A stretch of 20,348 nt of DNA from positions 1 to 20,348 of the forward strand of contig CAMALD010000005.1 of assembly GCA_945836355.1 (NCBI GenBank), read 5' to 3'. Below, piece by piece: positions 15,597 to 20,348 of this stretch. Position numbers and translations under genes: made by a program. Each line of letters opens with the position of its first letter. Within the stretch, counting starts at the first letter, position 1. A model generated the notes under the pieces. That model saw nothing but the letters and a program-made list of their open reading frames with translations, ran no database searches and was not told the DNA's origin. The stretch is from an uncultured Lachnospiraceae bacterium (lineage in GTDB: Bacteria; Bacillota; Clostridia; Lachnospirales; Lachnospiraceae).

Positions 15597-16868
15597 TCAC
15601 ATCGCAAATCCCGCAAAAGCCGGAACAATGATTACCACCAAGACCAGAAGCAGCATTCCTCCCATCGGAAGCAGCAGCTTCGTACCAGCCTCTTCACCTC
15701 GCCGTTTTGCCAGTGCCTTTCTTTCCGAAAATACCGCCACCGACTCCGCCCTGAGCAACTCTGAAATCCCTCCTGAGCCCTTTTTCAAATTCTGCACCAC
15801 AATTGTCGAAAAACGAAGATACGGCAGCTGCCCGCAGCGCCTTCCGAATTGTTCATACGCACTGCTCTCCGGCATTCCGACTTCCATCTGTGCCAGAGCC
15901 CGCAGCATTTCATCATACACAAACCGCCTCTTCCCGCTTTTGCGGTAGTCGTCCGCCATCCTCTCCCATATCCCGCGAATATTCATGCCCGACCCCAGCA
16001 TAAGCAGAAACTGACTCAAAAAGTCCGGAAAATCCATGCTAAGCTCCAGCTCCCGTTTTTTTAATTTTCTTTTGAGCGCTGTTTCCTCCCCTGCATAAAC
16101 CAGATACAAAGCGAACAATCCGGCAATGACCAGCAATCCGACCGAATTGCTCTCCTTTTTGGTCCAGGTAAGCTGCCCGGTCGCTATCTGTTCCGGCAGA
16201 CGCTGGTACTCTTCTTGAGCACTGTCCTCTGCCGCGCCTTCCACCTCGCGCGAAACAAGATGTTCAAACAGCTCCCGGTCACTATACGGATAGGGCAGTA
16301 CACACAGCTCGTACACCTGCTGTCTCTGAATGCTTCCGTAGGTCAGCACTGCTTTCAGTTCAACCACTGCCGGTTCTTCCAGTTCACGATTATGTACCGT
16401 ACCGTCCGATGTGAGAAGTTGTGTATCCGCACTAAACCACGCAATCTGCACGGAAGAATCCGATAGCTGCTCCGGCAATTCCAAAGCATACATAATCTCC
16501 TGCAATGACGGGTTGTCCCCCCGAATCCTCTCCGGAAGCTCCGTAAAAACCCGCTCCATCTCGCAGATTGCCTCAGCGTCTGTCAGTCTTCTCGGCTCAA
16601 CAAGGATTGAGATGTCCTTTTGAAAGGTACCGTCCGTCACTGTAAAATCTATTAGCTTTTCTCCCTTTTGGGGTCTGCGTATGCCGTCCTGTACATCCTC
16701 CCCCGGCTCCAATACGCCCTTTACCGATATCGCGAGAATGAGCAGCAGAAATGCCGTTCCGGTAAGCAGCAGCTTTTTTCTTCTCGCAGTAATAAACTTT
16801 TTCCGGCTTTCCTGCACGCTCTCCAGCGGGCTTAGTAATTCCAGCATGCCTCCAATACCTCTGTCCAT
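15597..16868 (-). CDS. tadC: TadC-like type II secretion system F-domain protein with Ig-like insertion
   Basis: TadB and TadC form the inner-membrane platform on which the TadA ATPase acts. The C-terminal half of this 423-residue protein is the F domain: a membrane helix at about 243-258, the cytoplasmic helical part 279-390 (MDFPDFLSQFLLMLGSGMN, then QNLKKGSGGISELLR) and a final helix at 399-420. Unusually, an N-terminal helix (32-50) precedes about 190 extracytoplasmic residues. Residues 94-192 look like an atrophied bacterial Ig (aBig-like) domain: LTDAEAI, a LPEQLSDSSVQIAWFS strand pair, TSDGTV and a final YELCVLP strand. The ATG has AGGAGG six bases upstream. It follows TadB by 25 bases. 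F-domain assignment is strong; the Ig-like call rests on pattern memory. Confidence 0.85.
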   Translation of the reverse strand: MDRGIGGMLELLSPLESVQESRKKFITARRKKLLLTGTAFLLLILAISVKGVLEPGEDVQDGIRRPQKGEKLIDFTVTDGTFQKDISILVEPRRLTDAEAICEMERVFTELPERIRGDNPSLQEIMYALELPEQLSDSSVQIAWFSADTQLLTSDGTVHNRELEEPAVVELKAVLTYGSIQRQQVYELCVLPYPYSDRELFEHLVSREVEGAAEDSAQEEYQRLPEQIATGQLTWTKKESNSVGLLVIAGLFALYLVYAGEETALKRKLKKRELELSMDFPDFLSQFLLMLGSGMNIRGIWERMADDYRKSGKRRFVYDEMLRALAQMEVGMPESSAYEQFGRRCGQLPYLRFSTIVVQNLKKGSGGISELLRAESVAVFSERKALAKRRGEEAGTKLLLPMGGMLLLVLVVIIVPAFAGFAM

Positions 16869-16893
16869 CTCCTGCCTCCTCTGCTTTTCTTTC

Positions 16894-17655
16894 TCATACT
16901 TTTATTCGGGTAATACGCTCCATCTGCCACGCAAAAAACAGATATGCCAGAAGCACTGCCGTCATCATGATTTTTCCGCCCGCCCCCACATACAGCACAT
17001 CCAAAAAACCGGGCGAACAGAGCCTGAAATAGAGTAATATCCCCGGAGGAATCAGGCGCATGATACGACATTCCAGCTGCTTTGCAGTCAAAATCGTGTG
17101 AATCTCCCGCTCCATTTCCGTCTTGTCGGCTATCACCGCCGCCGCCGACCTCACGAGCTCTATCAGATTGCCGCCGCTTTTTTGTGCGGTTGCGTATAAC
17201 CGGGCAAAGCTCTGCGCATCCTCTATGCCGCTTTCCGCCGCAAAATGCTCCAATGCCACCGCCGCCGGGACTGCATTTGCAATCTCCCTGCTCACCCTGC
17301 CCAGCTCCTGACGAATCCACGAATCCTCCGGGTAAATACACTGCAAATCCCTGTTCGCCGCAGCAATCGCATTTTCCATGGCATACCCTGCCTCCAGAGC
17401 AGTTCCCAGACTGGTCAATGCGTCCTTAAACTGTGCCAGGTACTCTGCGCGCAGCTCCCGAAGCTTGCTGCCTTTTATTTTCCGAACATAGAACGGAAGA
17501 CCAAGCAGCAAAATAAAGCCATACCTCCAGTCGTCATATAAAAGCACTGCTGCGGCAAAACACGCAGCCGAATAACATGCCAGTCTGCCGAATGTGTCCT
17601 TGTTCAGCCCTGCTTTTTTCCCTTTTTTTCTTTCCTTTTTTTCATATTCCTTCAA
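16894..17655 (-). CDS. tadB: TadB-like type II secretion system F-domain protein
   Basis: This 253-residue membrane protein has a basic N-terminus (KKERKKGKK), two hydrophobic helices at about 25-57, then the F-domain cytoplasmic region beginning YLAQFKDALTSLGTALEAGYAMENAI and containing TAQKSGGNLIELV, and two C-terminal helices. Placement between TadA and TadC fits TadB. The start is a TTG; no ATG or GTG exists in frame before the upstream stop. A nine-codon ORF (17652-17681) ends with TGA overlapping this TTG (TTGA), so initiation may depend on coupled translation. AGGTGG lies four bases before the TTG, slightly close. The homology is clear; it is the shorter of the two platform proteins. 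Confidence 0.86.
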   Translation of the reverse strand: MKEYEKKERKKGKKAGLNKDTFGRLACYSAACFAAAVLLYDDWRYGFILLLGLPFYVRKIKGSKLRELRAEYLAQFKDALTSLGTALEAGYAMENAIAAANRDLQCIYPEDSWIRQELGRVSREIANAVPAAVALEHFAAESGIEDAQSFARLYATAQKSGGNLIELVRSAAAVIADKTEMEREIHTILTAKQLECRIMRLIPPGILLYFRLCSPGFLDVLYVGAGGKIMMTAVLLAYLFFAWQMERITRIKV

Positions 17656-17681
17656 GCAACCACCTGCTTTTCGCTTACCAT
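17652..17681 (-). promoter_or_regulatory. Possible leader ORF overlapping the tadB start
   Basis: A nine-codon frame (MVSEKQVVA) starts with ATG at 17681 and its stop overlaps the tadB TTG. AAGGAG upstream lies in the loop of a small hairpin (GTCCG 17686-17690 with CGGAC 17703-17707 on the plus strand), 14 bases from this ATG. It could couple tadB translation to ribosomes leaving tadA, but it may be chance. Confidence 0.3.
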
Positions 17682-17720
17682 ACCTGTCCGAATTACTCCT
17701 TCCGGACTGCTTTTCTCATG

Positions 17721-18980
17721 CTATCCCGTTCTGCCTGCACCAATTCCGGCTCTTATCAGCTTTCTGCAGCATATCAGTCCCGGTTCACACCGTTTCAGCT
17801 CTCCGATGACAGTACCATCCTCCCTCTCCCCCTCCTCCTCAAACCGAAACAGTGTGTTCATCTCAATCTCACCGTCCACACAATCCAGCACCTCTGCAAT
17901 CTCCAGCACTCTCCGCGATTTATCCCGCAGTCTCCCGAGCTGAATCACCACATCGATTGCGGAAGCAATCTGCTTGCGTACTGCGAGCAAAGGAATATCC
18001 GTGCCCAGCAGTACCATCGTTTCCAGGCGCGAGAGCATATCCGCAGGTGAATTGGCATGTCCGGTGCTCATGCCGTTATGTCCTGTGTTGAGCGCCTGCA
18101 GCATGTCAATCGCTGCCGCATCTCGCACCTCCCCGACAATAATCCGGTCCGGCCGCATCCGCAGAGATGACTTGATTAAGTCACGGATTGAGATTTCATT
18201 TTTCCCCTCTGTGTTTGCATTTCTCATCTCCAGCCTGACCAGATTAGGAATGCTTCTTATCTGCAATTCCGCAGAATCCTCAATGGTGATAATCCTTTCA
18301 TCCTTAGGAATATCATTGGACAATGCATTTAAAAATGTGGTTTTTCCCGAGCCGGTTCCGCCCGAAATGAAAATATTGTATCCCGCAATCACTAAATCCT
18401 TCAGGAAATCCGCCGCCTCCTGCGTCAACGACCCTAATTGCACCAGACGCTCCATATCCATCGGGCTTTCCGGAAACTTACGGATAGTTACCACCGGTCC
18501 CTCCAGCGCCACGGGAGGCAGCACGATATTGACTCGTGAGCCGTCCGCCAGCCTCGCATCCACAATCGGATTGGATTCGTTAATCATGCGGTTTGCCCCC
18601 GCTACAATCTGCTGCACCACCTCCTCGAGCTTCTGCCTGGAATCAAAGCATTTCTCCCATCTGCGTATCCGTCCGTCCTGCTCGATGAATATCTGCTTTT
18701 CCCCGTTCACCATAATCTCGGAAATACTTGAATCCTCCACCAGCTCCTGCAGTACATCCAGCCGGCGGATGGAATTAAAAATGTCCGTCCGAAGCCTCAT
18801 CCGGTCCCGGATACTCAAATATCTCCCCTGCAGCTTCTTTCGGATTCCCTCATCAATCAACCCCAGCAATTCCTCATCCGAGAGATCCCTCGACAGGTCG
18901 ACCGTCCGCATAACATACTCCTGCAGTTCCTTTTTTTCTTCACTCCCCGCCGCCTCCGGCTCCTTTTCATCCGTCTGCAT
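17721..18980 (-). CDS. tadA: TadA/CpaF-type pilus assembly ATPase
   Basis: TadA is the hexameric secretion ATPase of the GspE/VirB11 superfamily that drives Tad pilus assembly. Counting from the chosen start, the 419-residue protein shows Walker A GGTGSGKTT at 207-215, the Asp box TIEDSAEL at 232-239, Walker B in RPDRIIVGEVRD at 276-287 and the His box GHNGMSTGHAN at 300-310. The N-terminal domain carries SISEIMVNG, typical of CpaF proteins. The frame opens at a TTG at 19010 inside the TadZ gene; I prefer the ATG at 18980, four bases after the TadZ stop with GGGAGG ten bases upstream. It is soluble and acts at the inner face of the membrane. The tail beyond 380 is charged and ends AGRTG. Identification is firm. 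Confidence 0.95.
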   Translation of the reverse strand: MQTDEKEPEAAGSEEKKELQEYVMRTVDLSRDLSDEELLGLIDEGIRKKLQGRYLSIRDRMRLRTDIFNSIRRLDVLQELVEDSSISEIMVNGEKQIFIEQDGRIRRWEKCFDSRQKLEEVVQQIVAGANRMINESNPIVDARLADGSRVNIVLPPVALEGPVVTIRKFPESPMDMERLVQLGSLTQEAADFLKDLVIAGYNIFISGGTGSGKTTFLNALSNDIPKDERIITIEDSAELQIRSIPNLVRLEMRNANTEGKNEISIRDLIKSSLRMRPDRIIVGEVRDAAAIDMLQALNTGHNGMSTGHANSPADMLSRLETMVLLGTDIPLLAVRKQIASAIDVVIQLGRLRDKSRRVLEIAEVLDCVDGEIEMNTLFRFEEEGEREDGTVIGELKRCEPGLICCRKLIRAGIGAGRTG

Positions 18981-18984
18981 CTGC

Positions 18985-19920
18985 TCACATCCTCCCATAT
19001 AGTTTTTCAAGCAGCTCCTCCAGCATATTTTCGCCGGGCTCCTGTCGAATCAGCTTCTTCTCCACCCCTGCATCCCGAAACAGCTCCTGCCGCAAAAACT
19101 CATTCTCTCTTGATACCGCGTCCGCCTCCCGCCCGGCAAGCAATACAATCCTGCCCGCCGCCTCCATGCAGCCTGCCGCCGCATCGGTGGGCGCACCGGC
19201 ATCCACCACGATTTCCTCATATTTTCCGGTGTCGCGGATACCGTCCAAAAGCGTTCGGATTTCCGCCGCAGAACACTCGGATATGTCCGCCCAATGCGCC
19301 ACGCCGTACAGGCATTCCATATGCTCCTGCTTTTTAATCAATCCGGGTAATGCATGCTGAATTTGCGTTGAATTTGCTTTTAACAGATAGATGATTTCCG
19401 ATAATGCAGTGACGGGGTCTTCCCGCGCCCCCGGTTTGTCGAATGCATCCAGAGACAGATAAAATACAGATTTCTTTTTTGCTCTTTGCTTCGCAAGAGC
19501 GTATGCCAAAGCTGCCGTCCTGCAACCCGTTGGAGAAAAAAACGCGACCAGGCTGTTATCCTGACAAGTGGCGGTTTCCACACCGGTATCCACTTCTTCA
19601 AAATACCCCAGAAGCTCTTCGAGTATTTCCTGTGCTGATTGAAATTTGAAAATAACAGGCGGCCCGGCAGACTCTCTGACACAGCCCTTTCCCGCCAGAA
19701 GCACGGTTTTGCACGCGGGCTTTGTCAGCATCTGCCGGTACATTGCCTCCTCACAGAGCAGCAGCCCGTGCGGGTGCTTCTGTTCGTACCGACGGTAACA
19801 CTCCTCATTGGTAAACACCGCCGCTGTAAAACCCTGAAACTCTTTCTGCCCCTGAAAATAGAGCAGCAGTCTTGACGCATACCTCTCCTCGCCATCCAGT
19901 ATGGCAAGCGACTTTTCCAT
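18985..19920 (-). CDS. tadZ: TadZ/CpaE-like localisation protein with degenerate P-loop
   Basis: TadZ/CpaE proteins are ParA/MinD-like ATPases that position the Tad machine. The 311-residue protein fits by position (first gene, before tadA) and layout: an N-terminal receiver-like alpha/beta part (1-105, no clear phosphoacceptor), then a ParA-like domain starting VAFFSPTGCRTAALAYALA at about 125, a SVFYLSLDAF strand at 151-160 and EEIVVDAGAP at 235-244. The Walker A is abnormal: the usual GKT lysine is absent, replaced by the sequence SPTGCRTA, so ATP hydrolysis may be lost or altered. The ATG has AAAGGAG eight bases upstream and a sigma-A promoter ends about 30 bases before it. The last 26 bases overlap the alternative TTG start of tadA. 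Confidence 0.78.
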   Translation of the reverse strand: MEKSLAILDGEERYASRLLLYFQGQKEFQGFTAAVFTNEECYRRYEQKHPHGLLLCEEAMYRQMLTKPACKTVLLAGKGCVRESAGPPVIFKFQSAQEILEELLGYFEEVDTGVETATCQDNSLVAFFSPTGCRTAALAYALAKQRAKKKSVFYLSLDAFDKPGAREDPVTALSEIIYLLKANSTQIQHALPGLIKKQEHMECLYGVAHWADISECSAAEIRTLLDGIRDTGKYEEIVVDAGAPTDAAAGCMEAAGRIVLLAGREADAVSRENEFLRQELFRDAGVEKKLIRQEPGENMLEELLEKLYGRM

Positions 19921-19952
19921 CGCACCAGCTCCTTTCGTGTTTCGGTAGCGCC

Positions 19953-19981
19953 ATGATATGCAATTTTGTTTTTCCTGTCAA
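19953..19981 (-). promoter_or_regulatory. Sigma-A promoter of the Tad operon
   Basis: On the minus strand a perfect -35 TTGACA (19976-19981) and a -10 TATCAT (19953-19958, one base from consensus) are separated by exactly 17 bases. Transcription should start near 19946, leaving a leader of about 25 bases before the TadZ ATG at 19920. It is the strongest promoter match I saw in the window. Confidence 0.8.
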
Positions 19982-20028
19982 GGCATTTCGCCATATTCCC
20001 GGCATTTTCGGAGCTTTGCCCGAAAATG
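19982..20028. promoter_or_regulatory. Candidate operator sites upstream of the Tad promoter
   Basis: GGCATTTCG (19982-19990) abuts the -35, a direct copy GGCATTTTCGG sits at 20001-20011, and its perfect inverted copy CCGAAAATG is at 20020-20028, giving a 9-bp hairpin or palindrome with an 8-base spacer. The direct copies are 19 bases apart, close to two helical turns. The regulator is unknown. Confidence 0.45.
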
Positions 20029-20050
20029 GAAGCCTCTCTTTATACACCAT

Positions 20051-20079
20051 TACATAAATTCACTTTTGCTTTAACACAA
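20051..20079 (-). promoter_or_regulatory. Weak second candidate promoter upstream of the Tad operon
   Basis: TTGTGT (20074-20079) and TATGTA (20051-20056) lie 17 bases apart on the minus strand. If used, the transcript would include the 20003-20028 hairpin in its leader. The match is much poorer than the promoter at 19953-19981, so this is tentative. Confidence 0.25.
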
Positions 20080-20151
20080 ATATGTCATGTGCTTTTTCAC
20101 AAAAACATGTCTCATTTTTCTACATCTCAATTACAATTTTTTTCATAAGCG

Positions 20152-20180
20152 GTATAAGCCTGTAATTTTCTCCCATAATT
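20152..20180 (+). promoter_or_regulatory. Candidate promoter for the plus-strand gene at 20218 (sporulation-sigma-like)
   Basis: GTATA (20152-20156) and CATAATT (20174-20180) are 17 bases apart, resembling promoters read by the sporulation sigma factors E/G (-35 GHATR, -10 CATANNTA). The spacing to the gene fits. The same region also allows a poor sigma-A reading (TATAAG at 20153), so the sigma factor is uncertain. Confidence 0.3.
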
Positions 20181-20217
20181 ATGAATAAAATAAAGCAAAT
20201 CAGAAAGGAGTCCTGCT

Positions 20218-20348
20218 ATGTCACTGTTTCATAAAAATAAAGAGAATACGCATCCCCGGGAGGGTCTGTCAAACAGGAAGCAGCGCTTTCGAATGAACAA
20301 AAAAAGTCCGGACAACTCTGCATTGCTCGCAGAGATTGCCAGGACCAA
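20218..20348 (+). CDS. Start of an unidentified protein, cut by the window edge
   Basis: An open frame starts at ATG 20218 with AAAGGAG seven bases upstream and continues to the end of the window (43 complete codons). The visible N-terminus begins MSLFHKNKENTHPREGL and is very basic and polar (many Lys, Arg, Asn), with no signal peptide or hydrophobic segment yet. It is divergent from the Tad operon with a 297-base shared upstream region. No family can be recognised from this fragment; the strong ribosome site supports it being a real gene. Confidence 0.65.
   Translation, partial: MSLFHKNKENTHPREGLSNRKQRFRMNKKSPDNSALLAEIART

Noticed and set aside
17974..19002. A 342-codon plus-strand open frame opposite tadA
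   Set aside because: It is the antisense shadow of tadA, Ser/Arg/Ile-rich with no recognisable domain, while the minus frame has all TadA motifs.
19921..20217. A cyclic-di-GMP riboswitch in front of the Tad operon
   Set aside because: The main promoter leaves only about 25 bases of leader, and no GEMM-type core or tetraloop-receptor pair is visible in the longer upstream region.

Overview
The window looks like chromosomal DNA of a low-to-moderate GC, spore-forming monoderm Firmicute, most likely a member of Lachnospiraceae (Clostridia). The evidence is a YyaC-type sporulation protein, a recR/YbaB/dnaX block with clostridial-type proteins, strong AGGAGG-like ribosome binding sites, frequent GTG/TTG starts, and a Tad pilus locus of the Gram-positive type with no secretin. 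No species can be named from the sequence alone.

Layout. A plus-strand yyaC-like gene (169-780) ends at a shared bidirectional terminator (794-842). From there to 19920 every gene is on the minus strand. Read in the direction of transcription, the right half (19920 down to 9550) is a compact Tad (tight adherence, type IVb pilus) operon: TadZ/CpaE-like protein, TadA ATPase, TadB-like and TadC-like membrane proteins, Flp pilin, a large DUF5702/TadG-like protein, a TadE-like pseudopilin with two His/Cys-rich repeats, a small A24 prepilin peptidase, a second TadE-like pseudopilin, and an FHA-domain protein. A PPP-type phosphatase gene follows. A near-consensus sigma-A promoter (TTGACA-N17-TATCAT) lies just upstream of the TadZ gene, with a set of CATTTTCGG-like half sites immediately upstream of the -35.

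The left half (9487 down to 869) is a housekeeping/accessory series: the phosphatase, glycerol kinase (glpK), a rhomboid protease with an extra N-terminal domain, a flavodoxin-like/SCP2 fusion, a small conserved-looking protein of unknown function, then dnaX, a YbaB/EbfC nucleoid protein and recR (a classic replication/recombination cluster), and a membrane-anchored coiled-coil protein. At the far right a new plus-strand gene begins (20218) and runs off the window.

How the genes work together. The Tad genes should build a pilus or secretion fibre at the membrane: A24 peptidase matures Flp and the TadE-like pseudopilins, TadA powers assembly through TadB/TadC, and TadZ places the machine. Unusual points are an Ig-like extracytoplasmic insertion in TadC, duplicated putative metal-binding modules on one TadE-like protein, a degenerate P-loop in TadZ, an FHA protein carrying DTV-type threonine motifs beside a phosphatase gene, and RNA-level structures (a 24-bp inverted repeat, a leader ORF) that may set protein ratios. 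No RNA genes, CRISPR arrays or insertion sequences were recognised.
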